DNA of 64,000 bases from Nocardia vulneris. Lineage in GTDB: Bacteria; Actinomycetota; Actinomycetes; Mycobacteriales; Mycobacteriaceae. Positions 18,101-54,684 of this stretch are shown one piece after another. The DNA lies in contig NZ_BDCI01000023.1 in assembly GCF_001613425.1 (NCBI RefSeq), forward strand, positions 372,001 through 436,000. Reading direction: 5' to 3'. The position numbers and the translations under genes are program-made. Each line of letters begins with the position of its first letter. Position 1 is the first letter of the stretch. The notes under the pieces were generated by a model. It worked only from the letters and a program-made list of their open reading frames with translations, was not told where the DNA came from and did no database searches.

Positions 18101-21100
18101 TCCAGGTGATGCTGACCTTCCAGAACCTGGCGCGCACCGAGCTGGAGCTGCCCGGCCTCTCGGTCTCGGCGGTCGAGCTCGCGATGCCGCTCGCCAAGTT
18201 CGATCTGCAACTCGCGCTGGTCGAGCGGATCGACCGGCACGGTGCGCCGGAGGGCATGTCGGCGGCCTTCACCTATGCCACCGATCTGTTCGACGAGGCG
18301 ACCGTGCAGGACTTCGCCGACCGCTTCGGCCGGATCCTGGCCGCGGTCGCGAGCGACGCCACGGTGACGGTCGGTGATATCGATGTACTCGCCCCGGGCG
18401 AGCGCGAACTGGTGCTGCACGAATGGAACAGCCCCGGCGTCGCGGTGCCCGAGGTGACGCTGGTCGATCTCATCGGTGCGCAGGCCCGCAGGCGTGCGGA
18501 CGCGGGCGCGATCCGCTTCGGCGACACGACGCTGACCTTCGGTGCATTGCAGCGCCGGGCCAACCGGGTCGCGCGGGCCCTGATCGCGCGCGGTGCGGGC
18601 CCGGAATCGCTGGTGGCCGTTGCTGTTCCGCGTACCGAGGAGTTGCCGGTCGCGCTGCTCGGCGTGCTCGTCGCCGGCGCGGGTTACCTGCCGATCGATA
18701 CGACCTATCCGACGCAGCGGCTGGAATTCATGCTCGGCGATGCGGCTCCGGCGTGCATTCTGACCACCAGGAGCGAGCTGGAATCCATTCCCGCGGGCGA
18801 TATTCCGGTCATCCTGCTGGAGGAGACCGGCGACTACGCCGACGCTCCGGTGCGCGACGGCGAGCGGCTCGCGCCGCTGCGGCCGGACAACCTGGCCTAC
18901 GTCATCTACACCTCGGGTTCGACGGGCGTGCCGAAGGGCGTCGGTGTCGCGCACCGCAATGTGGTGCAGCTGTTCGCGAACACACAGATGATGTTCGAGT
19001 TCGACGAGACCGACGTGTGGACGCTGTTCCATTCGTTCGCGTTCGACTTCTCGGTCTGGGAGCTGTGGTGCGCGCTGGCCAACGGCGGCACCGTGGTCGT
19101 GGTCGACTACCTGACCTCCCGGTCGCCGGAACTGTTCCGCGAGTTGCTGATTCGCGAGCAGGTCACCGTGCTCAACCAGACCCCGTCGGCGTTCTACCAG
19201 CTCGCCGAGGCCGACCGCGCCGCGCAGCCGGGCGAGCAGGCGAAGTTCGCGCTGCGCTATGTGGTGTTCGGCGGTGAGGCTCTGGATCTGCGCCAATTGC
19301 AGCGCTGGTACGAGCGTCACGCGGTGGACGCGCCGTGGCTGGTCAACATGTACGGCATCACCGAGACGACGGTGCACGTGTCGTTCCTGTCGCTGGACGA
19401 GCAGATGGCCGACAACGCGGCCAGCGTCATCGGCCGCGCCCTGCCCGGCCTGGACGCGTACGTGCTCGACGAGCGGATGCACCCGGCGCCGGTGGGCGTC
19501 GCGGGCGAGATCTATGTCGCGGGCGCGCAGCTGTCCCGCGGTTACCTCGGCCGTCCCGGGCTCGCCGCGAGCCGGTTCGTCGCGAACCCGTTCGGTACGC
19601 CGGGATCCCGGATGTACCGCACCGGCGATATCGGCCGCTGGGTCGGCTTCGGCGGCCAGGCGACGCTCGAGTACGCGGGCCGCGGCGACCAGCAGGTGCA
19701 GTTGCGCGGCTTCCGGATCGAACTCGGCGAGATCGAGTCGGCGCTGCTGCGCTGCCCCGGCGTGAGCCAGGCGGTGGTGCTGGTGCGCGCGGACGAGCAC
19801 GCGGGCGATCGGCTCATCGGCTACGTCGTGCCCGATACCGGCGCGCAGCTCGATCCGCTCGAACTGCGCGGCCAGGTGGGCGAATTCCTGACCGGCTACA
19901 TGGTCCCGGACGCGCTGGTCGTGCTCGACGCGCTGCCGTTGACCCCCAACGGCAAGCTGGACCGGACGGCTTTGCCCGCACCGGAATTCGCGAGCACGGC
20001 CGCGTTCCGCGCGCCGAGTTCGCCGGTGGAGCAGGCGGTCGCCGAGGTGTTCGGCGGACTGCTCGGCGCGCAGGAGATCGGCCTGGACGACGACTTCTTC
20101 GGTCTCGGCGGCAACTCGCTGCTCGCCACCAGGGTGGTCGCCCGGATCAACGAGGCGCTCGACGCGAATCTCGTGGTGCGGGAACTGTTCGAGTCGCCCA
20201 CCGTGGCCGCGCTGGCCGCGCGGGTGGTGCCCGGCGCCGCGACGGCCGCGGGCGCCCGCCCGCCGCTGGCGCGGGTGCAACGCGGCGAGCGCGTGCCGCT
20301 TTCGCTTGCCCAGCAACGGATGTGGGTGCTCAACCAGTTCGATCCGGACTCGCCCGCCTACAACATTCCGATGGCGATCCGGCTCAGCGGCGTACTCGAC
20401 GTGCCCGCGCTGCGCAACGCCGTCGCGGATGTGCTGGAGCGGCACGAGGCCCTGCGCACCCGGTACCCCGCGGACCCGTCGGGGGTGGCCTACCAGCAGA
20501 TCGTCTCGGTCGGTGAAGCGCTGCCCGGCGGCCTCGAGGTGGTCGAGACCACCGACCCGATCGCCCGGATCACCGCGCTGCTGTCCGCCGGATTCGATGT
20601 GACCCAGCAGGTTCCGGTGCGCGCGCTGCTGCTCGCGGTCGGGCCGGACGAGCATCTGCTCGCGCTCGTCGTGCACCACATCTCGGCCGACGGCGCCTCG
20701 ATCGCGCCGCTGGCCCGGGACATGGTGACCGCCTATCTCGCCAGGGTCGGCGGCAATTCGCCGCGCTGGTCGCCGCTGGAGGTGCAGTACGCGGACTTCG
20801 CGCTGTGGCAGCGCGCCGTCGTCGGCACCGACGATGATCCGGAATCCATTGCGGCACAGCAGTTGACGTACTGGCGCAGGCAGCTCGACGGGTTGACCGG
20901 TGAGCTGACCCTGCCACTGGACCGGCCGCGTCCCGCCGTGCCCTCGATGCGCGGCGCCTCGACCGGCTTCGCGGTCCCGCCCGAGGTGCACGCCGCGCTG
21001 GTTCGGATTGCGCGCGAACACAATTCGACGTTGTTCATGGTGGTGCACGCGGCGCTGGCGGTACTGCTCGCCCGCCAGTCGAACAGCACCGATATCGCCA

Positions 21101-22515
21101 TCGGCACGCCGATCGCGGGCCGTGGTGAGCGGGCGCTGGACGAGTTGGTCGGCATGTTCGTCAACACGCTCACGCTGCGCACCGCGGTCGAATCACGCTC
21201 GACCTTCGCCGAATTGGTGGATCGGGCGCGCGAGACCGACCTGGCGGCCTTCGCCAACGCCGACATCCCGTTCGAGCGCATCGTCGAGGTGGTCCTGCCC
21301 GGGCATGCGACCGTGTACAACCCGCTGTTCGGCGTCGTGCTGTCGTTCCAGAACAACGAGCAGCCGACGCTGGAACTGCCGGGCCTGACCATCGCCGGGC
21401 TGGACAGCGGCGAGATCGCGGCGAAGTTCGACCTGCAGGTGAACGTCGATCCGCGGCACCGCCCGGACGGCTCGCCGGACGAGCTGATCACCGCGATCAC
21501 CTATGCCACAGACCTTTTCGACGAGTCGACGGTGCAGGCGCTGTGCCGCAGGCTGGAGCGGATCCTGACCGCGGTGGTCGCCGACCCGCAGGTACGCGTC
21601 GGCGATATCGACCTGCTGGACGAGCAGGAGCGCGAGCGGGTGCGGACGGCGGCGGAGTCGTCGCCGGAGTTCCGGGCCGAAGGCGCGCCCACCACCACCG
21701 GTACCGCGCTGACCCAGGCGCTGACCGCGGTGGTGGAGGACGATCCGGACGGTCCCGCGCTGGTCTCCGGCGAGGACGCGGTCTCCTACGAGGAACTCGA
21801 CGCGCGGTCCTCGCGGCTGGCCCGTGTGCTGGCCGCCCGCGGCTGCGGCCCCGGCGACGGTGTCGCGGTCCGGCTCGACCGCGGCGTGGACGCGGTCGTC
21901 GCGACGTGGGCCGTGCTCAAAGCCGGCGCCGCGATTGTTCCGGTGTCCTCGGTCGAGGATCCGATGCCGGCGCAGCTGGTCGTCAAGGTGGGCCTCACCG
22001 ATGCCCGGGTGCACGAGTCGGGCGAGATCGATTGGCTCGTGCTGAGCGATCGCGCGGTGGCCGCGCAGATCGCGGCCGAATCACCGCGACCGGTGACCTA
22101 CGCGCACCGCACCAGGGTGCTGCGTGGCACGGACCCGGCCTTCGTCGGGGCGCGCACCGTCGGCTACGACGAGCTGGCCGCGGCGGTGGACCGGTTGCGC
22201 ACCCGCACCGATCTGACCTTCGAGTCACGGACCTGCCGGCTCGGCGGGCCCGCCGAACTCGCGGTGCTCGAGGCAGTGGCCGCCGGTTCGTCCGGGGCGG
22301 CGATCGTGCTCACCCCGGCCGGCGCCGAGCCGACCGAGGCGCTCGCGGACGAGTGGGTCAGCCACCTGCTGACCGACTCCGCGGGCCTCGATACCCTTGA
22401 CCCGGCGGCCCTGGAAGATCTGCGGGCCGTGCTGGTCGCCGACGGACCGATTCCGGGTGGTGCATGGTCGCAGGTGACCGTGGTCACCCTCGGCGATCTT
22501 CTGAATGTCGGGTAG
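15178..22515 (+). CDS. NRPS1: A-T-C-A(Thr)-T-C plus decayed A remnant, no thioesterase
   Basis: The 2445-residue synthetase begins with an Arg-rich tail (ARRSARGSRRRR). Domains: A1 (about 20-530, P-loop near 182, A10 PLTPVGKLDR near 508), T1 (GGNSLL near 570), C1 (PLSYAQQRMWFL near 629, HHIAGDG near 756), A2 (P-loop near 1244, A10 near 1587), T2 (near 1645), C2 (PLSLAQQRMWVL near 1708, HHISADG near 1833) and an A-like remnant from about 2175 to the end. My by-eye pocket code for A2 is DFWNVGMVHK, essentially the threonine code; A1 reads DVLLVAGILK, no confident match. There is no starter C, so N-acylation is unlikely, and no TE, so the chain must pass to another protein. GAGAGG lies 13 nt before this ATG, an unusually long spacing. 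Confidence 0.92.
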   Translation: METARRSARGSRRRRSGSPLFGQLLTAAVESAAAEVAIRFNPSGLPDDDRQLTYGQLDAQSSRLARELIERGVGPGDVVAIGIARSLQSVVAVWAIAKTGAAFVPVDPAYPTDRINHILSDSGAKVGLTTSAHRPVLGTGVYWIELDDPVQSARIAARPEHPISYTDRVRPLDERHPAYVIYTSGSTGRPKGVVVTHSGLAGLVAAEREHYDVTADSRVLHVCSPNFDVSVLELLLAFSAGATLVIAPPSVFGGYELADLLRRERVTHMLITPGALESVDPTDLDDLRVVVVAGDKFGPELLNRWAGDREFYNGYGPTEATILATSTPQLAPDELITIGTAIPGVGAFVLDSRLRPVPAGVVGELYLSGPALAQGYLGRPGLTAERFVASPFGADTGNPGARLYRTGDLVRRAEDGGAIEYLGRSDFQVKIRGFRIELGEIDNALTAHPDIDYAATLGKTLPSGATALVSYVLPRAGTTVDTGQLAEFLGESLAAYMIPAAIMVLDEIPLTPVGKLDRAALPAPVFAAKAFRAPSTPVEEIVADVFAALLMAGDDGRVGADDDFFELGGNSLLAAQAAARIGSALNVRVPVQLLFEATTVAALAERVERHAGSAAGQALHARPRPARVPLSYAQQRMWFLNRFDPASAVNNIPAAVRLSGRLDLDALRAAVRDLAERHEVLRTRYPDVDGEGYQQVLPAGDPQAVPEFVVEQATEDRLPELVAAAVTAGFDVTTAPPVRVRVLVLGETEHVLICVVHHIAGDGFSMAPLTRDLMAAYLDRIRGGAPQWPALEVQYADYALWQREILGAEDDPESVLAKQIAYWRTELAALPEQLELPADRPRPAVASNHGATLAFEIDGAVHTALSRLAHSHNSTLFMVVHAALAVLLSRLSGTRDIAVGTPVAGRGEAALDDLIGMFVNTLVLRTDIDSGATFDELLREVRRIDVEAFGHADVPFERLVELLDPARSAARHPLFQVMLTFQNLARTELELPGLSVSAVELAMPLAKFDLQLALVERIDRHGAPEGMSAAFTYATDLFDEATVQDFADRFGRILAAVASDATVTVGDIDVLAPGERELVLHEWNSPGVAVPEVTLVDLIGAQARRRADAGAIRFGDTTLTFGALQRRANRVARALIARGAGPESLVAVAVPRTEELPVALLGVLVAGAGYLPIDTTYPTQRLEFMLGDAAPACILTTRSELESIPAGDIPVILLEETGDYADAPVRDGERLAPLRPDNLAYVIYTSGSTGVPKGVGVAHRNVVQLFANTQMMFEFDETDVWTLFHSFAFDFSVWELWCALANGGTVVVVDYLTSRSPELFRELLIREQVTVLNQTPSAFYQLAEADRAAQPGEQAKFALRYVVFGGEALDLRQLQRWYERHAVDAPWLVNMYGITETTVHVSFLSLDEQMADNAASVIGRALPGLDAYVLDERMHPAPVGVAGEIYVAGAQLSRGYLGRPGLAASRFVANPFGTPGSRMYRTGDIGRWVGFGGQATLEYAGRGDQQVQLRGFRIELGEIESALLRCPGVSQAVVLVRADEHAGDRLIGYVVPDTGAQLDPLELRGQVGEFLTGYMVPDALVVLDALPLTPNGKLDRTALPAPEFASTAAFRAPSSPVEQAVAEVFGGLLGAQEIGLDDDFFGLGGNSLLATRVVARINEALDANLVVRELFESPTVAALAARVVPGAATAAGARPPLARVQRGERVPLSLAQQRMWVLNQFDPDSPAYNIPMAIRLSGVLDVPALRNAVADVLERHEALRTRYPADPSGVAYQQIVSVGEALPGGLEVVETTDPIARITALLSAGFDVTQQVPVRALLLAVGPDEHLLALVVHHISADGASIAPLARDMVTAYLARVGGNSPRWSPLEVQYADFALWQRAVVGTDDDPESIAAQQLTYWRRQLDGLTGELTLPLDRPRPAVPSMRGASTGFAVPPEVHAALVRIAREHNSTLFMVVHAALAVLLARQSNSTDIAIGTPIAGRGERALDELVGMFVNTLTLRTAVESRSTFAELVDRARETDLAAFANADIPFERIVEVVLPGHATVYNPLFGVVLSFQNNEQPTLELPGLTIAGLDSGEIAAKFDLQVNVDPRHRPDGSPDELITAITYATDLFDESTVQALCRRLERILTAVVADPQVRVGDIDLLDEQERERVRTAAESSPEFRAEGAPTTTGTALTQALTAVVEDDPDGPALVSGEDAVSYEELDARSSRLARVLAARGCGPGDGVAVRLDRGVDAVVATWAVLKAGAAIVPVSSVEDPMPAQLVVKVGLTDARVHESGEIDWLVLSDRAVAAQIAAESPRPVTYAHRTRVLRGTDPAFVGARTVGYDELAAAVDRLRTRTDLTFESRTCRLGGPAELAVLEAVAAGSSGAAIVLTPAGAEPTEALADEWVSHLLTDSAGLDTLDPAALEDLRAVLVADGPIPGGAWSQVTVVTLGDLLNVG
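21700..22515 (+). pseudogene. Decayed adenylation-domain remnant at the NRPS1 C terminus
   Basis: After C2 the protein resembles the start of an A domain: SYEELDARSSRLARVL and WAVLKAGAAIVPVS match cores A1 and A2. The P-loop (YTSGSTG) is missing. A shortened segment resembling the A4-A5 region follows (DPAALEDLRAVLV), and the protein stops before A5-A10 and any T domain. It cannot adenylate. The reading frame is intact and the last 70 residues are strongly acidic, about twelve Asp/Glu against one Arg, so it may be retained as a docking region. Confidence 0.8.
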
Positions 22516-22643
22516 CAGACCGACGGGTATGGGGTGCAAGCCCCAAAAAACATGACTATGGTCACTCAGATCGGGTTGTCCGACGCCGACACCCGATGGT
22601 GGTGTGGTTTCACATGTTCGACAGGCAGGATGAGCAGAGTTTC

Positions 22644-22699
22644 ATGGTTCGCGTAGTGGGGGACGTCAAGGAAAAAGAGGCACTCCTGTTGGTGCGAGC

Positions 22700-22703
<4 letters not shown>
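22644..22703 (+). CDS. Short leader ORF overlapping the NRPS2 start (ATGA)
   Basis: The frame encodes MVRVVGDVKEKEALLLVRA (19 residues). Its TGA overlaps the NRPS2 ATG in the sequence ATGA, so translation is probably coupled. A counterpart precedes NRPS3, with the shared element ACAGGCAGG about 22 bp before the ATG and the same first codons. An in-frame ATG at 22614 would add M-F-D-R-Q-D-E-Q-S-F, which faintly recalls an MbtH N terminus; that reading is weak. Confidence 0.5.
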
Positions 22704-34933
<12,230 letters not shown>

Positions 34934-34938
34934 CGATG

Positions 34939-34978
34939 CCCTGCCGACGCGCGCGACACCATTCTCGCGTCGGCAGGG
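34939..34978. terminator. 13-bp hairpin right after NRPS2
   Basis: Perfect arms CCCTGCCGACGCG (34939-34951) and CGCGTCGGCAGGG (34966-34978) enclose a 14-base loop, starting 5 bp after the NRPS2 stop. There is no T tract, which is common in high-GC actinomycetes. It suggests that transcription of NRPS2 at least partly ends here and that NRPS3 has its own promoter in the 240 bp that follow. Confidence 0.65.
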
Positions 34979-35162
34979 AATAATCGTTCCGGGCGCTCGT
35001 TTCCCGTGGTTCGTCGCTACCCTTTTCCCGGGGTCGCACCGGGCTGTGTTCGGCGTGGGCCGGTTCCTTCGGTAACGATGGGCGGGCACGCGTTCGATGA
35101 TCATGGGGGCGGGGGCCAGCTAGGCGGAAATGCGGCGACAACAGGCAGGGTGAGGCATCTTC

Positions 35163-35215
35163 ATGGTTCGGTCGGTCGGGCAGCGAAGTGACGAGACCCG
35201 TGCAGCGGTGTGCGC

Positions 35216-35219
<4 letters not shown>
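35163..35219 (+). CDS. Short leader ORF overlapping the NRPS3 start (ATGA)
   Basis: The frame encodes MVRSVGQRSDETRAAVCA (18 residues), and its TGA overlaps the NRPS3 ATG as ATGA. It begins like the NRPS2 leader (ATGGTTCG), and the same ACAGGCAGG element sits 22 bp before its ATG at 35141-35149. The retained arrangement before both paralogues suggests coupled translation rather than chance, although the C-terminal halves differ. Confidence 0.5.
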
Positions 35220-52081
<16,862 letters not shown>

Positions 52082-52244
52082 CGAAATCGAGACTGCTCAG
52101 GCATGATGGGCAACGCTGCGGTAACGGTGACCCCTGTCGGCACGACTACATAGGCCGTATGGTCTGGCGCAGGTGTGTCCAGGGCGCTATCGCCGGCGCG
52201 TGGGGCATGCAGATGACATTTCGAGACGAAGCGAAGGTGCGAAA

Positions 52245-53315
52245 TTGATACGTCGACAGACTCGGCGCGGCGGCCTACGTGCCGCGGCGGCGATCGCGGC
52301 AACGGCGGTCCTTGCGGGCGTGATGACCGGTCTGGGCGTGACCACCGCGTCGGCTGCTGACCCGATCATCGACGGGAAGAGTCTGCTGGCCAACCCGACC
52401 GCCCCCGACGGGTCGAAGATCACCAAGGCCGAGTACAAGGACGACCGGAACATCCGGCTCTACGTGTACTCCGCGGCGATGGACCAGAAGGTCATCATCG
52501 ACGTGCAGCGTCCGGCCGACGCCTCGGTGCCGCGCCCGACGCTGTACCTGCTCAACGGCGCGGGCGGCGGCCAGGACGACGCCTCCTGGCAGGCGAAGAC
52601 CGACGCGCTGAAGTTCTTGTCGGACAAGAACGTCAACGTCATCCAGCCGATCGGTGGCAAGTGGAGCTACTACACCGACTGGATCAAGGACGACCCGACG
52701 CTCGGCCGCAACAAGTGGAAGACCTTCTTCACCGAGGAGCTGCCGCCGCTGGTCGACGGCGCCCTCGGCACCAACGGCGTGAACGCGATCGCGGGTCTGT
52801 CCACCTCGGGCACCACCGTGCTCGCGCTGCCGATCGCGAAGCCCGGCCTGTACAAGGCGGCCGCGGCGTACAGCGGTTGCGCGCAGACCAGTGACCCGGT
52901 CGGCTCGGAGTTCGTGAAGCTCACGGTCGAGACCTGGGGCGGCGGCGACACCGAGAACATGTGGGGCCCACAGGGTTCGGCCGAATGGGTGGCCAACGAT
53001 CCCTACGTGCACGCCGAGGGCCTGCGCGGACTGGACCTCTACATCTCCACCGGCAACGGCCTGCCCGGCCAGTACGACACGCTGGACGGCAAGTACGCGC
53101 TCCCCGGCGCCTACGGTCTGGCCAACCAGATCATCATCGGCGGCGTGATCGAGGCGGGCACCAACTTCTGCACCAACAACCTCAAGAACAAGCTGGAGTC
53201 GCTGGGCATCCCGGCGACCTACAACTTCCGCAACAGCGGCACCCACTCGTGGGGCTACTGGCGTGACGAGTTCCAGCTGTCCTGGCCCGTCCTCGCGCGG
53301 GGTCTCGGCATCTGA
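52245..53315 (+). CDS. Secreted mycolyltransferase (antigen 85 family)
   Basis: The 356-residue precursor starts at a TTG with GAAGG 7 nt upstream. A twin-Arg-containing basic N terminus (RRQTRRGG) and hydrophobic core end at T-A-S-A-A-D, a likely signal-peptidase I site. The catalytic serine, about residue 186, lies in AGLSTSGTT, and the catalytic His in GTHSWGYW, both typical of Ag85/Fbp enzymes. These transfer mycolates between trehalose monomycolate and arabinogalactan or a second trehalose in the cell envelope. Its presence marks the host as mycolate-bearing. It is 163 bp after NRPS3 and not evidently part of the peptide pathway. Confidence 0.88.
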   Translation: MIRRQTRRGGLRAAAAIAATAVLAGVMTGLGVTTASAADPIIDGKSLLANPTAPDGSKITKAEYKDDRNIRLYVYSAAMDQKVIIDVQRPADASVPRPTLYLLNGAGGGQDDASWQAKTDALKFLSDKNVNVIQPIGGKWSYYTDWIKDDPTLGRNKWKTFFTEELPPLVDGALGTNGVNAIAGLSTSGTTVLALPIAKPGLYKAAAAYSGCAQTSDPVGSEFVKLTVETWGGGDTENMWGPQGSAEWVANDPYVHAEGLRGLDLYISTGNGLPGQYDTLDGKYALPGAYGLANQIIIGGVIEAGTNFCTNNLKNKLESLGIPATYNFRNSGTHSWGYWRDEFQLSWPVLARGLGI

Positions 53316-53334
53316 GGTAGCACCGAATACCGAC

Positions 53335-53380
53335 CGACCGCCCGGTTACACCAGCACGGTGTAACCGGGCGGTCGGCTTT
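53335..53380. terminator. Strong rho-independent terminator after the mycolyltransferase
   Basis: Perfect 18-bp arms (53335-53352 and 53358-53375) contain CGACCGCCCGGTTACACC and its complement around a 5-base loop. GCTTTT follows. It begins 19 bp after the mycolyltransferase stop and insulates the downstream mntH promoter. Confidence 0.9.
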
Positions 53381-53420
53381 TACGGGTACCACTAACGTAA
53401 AAGTTCGGGAACCCGTAAAA
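53378..53420 (+). promoter_or_regulatory. Inverted-repeat cluster upstream of mntH, probable metal-regulator operator
   Basis: TTTTACGGGT at 53378-53387 and ACCCGTAAAA at 53411-53420 are perfect 10-bp inverted repeats. A third CGTAAAA at 53396-53402 forms a dyad with the first arm (TTTTACG-N11-CGTAAAA). All lie within 52 bp of the GTG start of the Nramp gene. A manganese or iron repressor of the MntR/DtxR type is the likely ligand, but the motif is not the classical IdeR box. Confidence 0.55.
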
Positions 53421-53429
53421 TTCTGTTCT

Positions 53430-54677
53430 GTGAGTACAACCTTGGCTGAGTCCGCAAAATCCGCCACCCAGCGCGCCCGGGCGGCCAGCCTGCTGCTGGG
53501 CCCGGCGTTCGTGGCCGCGATCGCGTACGTCGACCCCGGCAATGTCGCGTCGAACATCAGCGCGGGCGCGCAGTTCGGGTATCTGCTGGTGTGGGTCATC
53601 GTGATGGCCAACGTGATGGCGGGCCTGGTCCAATTCCTTTCGGCCAAGCTGGGTTTGGTGACCGGGCTGTCGCTGCCGGAAGCGGTGCGCGACCGGTCCG
53701 GCAAATGGACCCGCCTGGCCTACTGGGGGCAGGCCGAGACCGTCGCGATGGCGACCGACCTGGCCGAGGTGGTCGGGGGCGCGATCGCGCTGAACCTGCT
53801 GTTCGACCTGCCGCTGCTGGTCGGCGGCGTGATCACCGGCGTGGTCTCGATGGGTCTGCTGCTCGTGCAGGACAAGCGGGGCCAGCGGCCGTTCGAGCGG
53901 GTGATCACCGGCCTGCTCGCCATCATCGCGATCGGCTTCCTGGCCAGCGTGTTCATCTCGCCGCCCTCGGCCGGCGGCACCATCGGCGGACTGGTGCCCC
54001 GATTCCAGGGCACCGAGAGCGTGCTGCTCGCCGCGGCCATGATCGGCGCGACGGTCATGCCGCACGCGGTGTACCTGCACTCCGGCCTGGCTCGGGATCG
54101 GCACGGCCACCCGGAGCCGGGACCGATGCGGGCCAGGCTGCTGCGCGTCACCAAGGTCGACGTGCTGCTGGCCATGCTGCTCGCGGGCACGGTGAACCTG
54201 GCGATGCTGCTGATGGCCGCGAACACGCTGCGCGGTCGCGAGGTCGAGACCCTGCAGGACGCGCACACCGCGGTCGGCGATGTGCTCGGCCCGGTCGCCG
54301 CCCTGCTGCTCGCCATCGGCCTGCTCGCCTCCGGTCTGGCCTCCACCTCGGTGGGCGCCTACGCGGGCGCGATGATCATGCAGGGCCTGCTGCGCCGGCA
54401 TATCCCGCTGATGGTGCGGCGGCTGGTCACCCTGGTCCCGGCCCTGGTGATTCTGGCCATCGGCATCGATCCCACTCGCGCGCTGATCATTTCGCAGGTG
54501 GTGCTCTCGTTCGGCATCCCGTTCGCGTTGATCCCGCTGGTGCGCCTGACCAGCGATCGCACCCTGATGGGCGCGGACACCAACCATCGCGTCACCACCG
54601 CGCTGGCCTGGCTGATCGCCGGAATCATCTCCGCGCTCAACGTGGCGCTGATCTATCTGACCATCACCGGCGCGTGA
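53430..54677 (+). CDS. mntH: Nramp-family Mn(2+)/Fe(2+) importer
   Basis: The 415-residue protein has eleven or so transmembrane helices. The metal-site motif DPGN in TM1 (residues 35-38) and MPHAVYLHS in TM6 are the Nramp signatures, with Asp, Asn and Met as metal ligands in this family. It is a proton-coupled importer of divalent manganese or iron in the cytoplasmic membrane. It starts at a GTG and sits behind a terminator and an inverted-repeat operator, so it is probably transcribed alone under metal control. It converges with the SDR gene, with 7 bp between the stops. Confidence 0.92.
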   Translation: MSTTLAESAKSATQRARAASLLLGPAFVAAIAYVDPGNVASNISAGAQFGYLLVWVIVMANVMAGLVQFLSAKLGLVTGLSLPEAVRDRSGKWTRLAYWGQAETVAMATDLAEVVGGAIALNLLFDLPLLVGGVITGVVSMGLLLVQDKRGQRPFERVITGLLAIIAIGFLASVFISPPSAGGTIGGLVPRFQGTESVLLAAAMIGATVMPHAVYLHSGLARDRHGHPEPGPMRARLLRVTKVDVLLAMLLAGTVNLAMLLMAANTLRGREVETLQDAHTAVGDVLGPVAALLLAIGLLASGLASTSVGAYAGAMIMQGLLRRHIPLMVRRLVTLVPALVILAIGIDPTRALIISQVVLSFGIPFALIPLVRLTSDRTLMGADTNHRVTTALAWLIAGIISALNVALIYLTITGA

Positions 54678-54684
54678 AAGCCGT

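Noticed and set aside
15073..21048. Minus-strand open frame of about 2000 codons opposite NRPS1, and similar ones opposite NRPS2 (25652-31999) and NRPS3 (45626-51976)
   Set aside because: These follow from extreme GC3 of the NRPS genes, which removes stops in the mirror frame. Their translations are Arg/His/Gly/Gln-rich without domain motifs.
22530..22556. GGGG/CCCC hairpin followed by AAAAAA after NRPS1 as a terminator
   Set aside because: The stem is only 5-6 bp and the following run is A, not T, on the coding strand.
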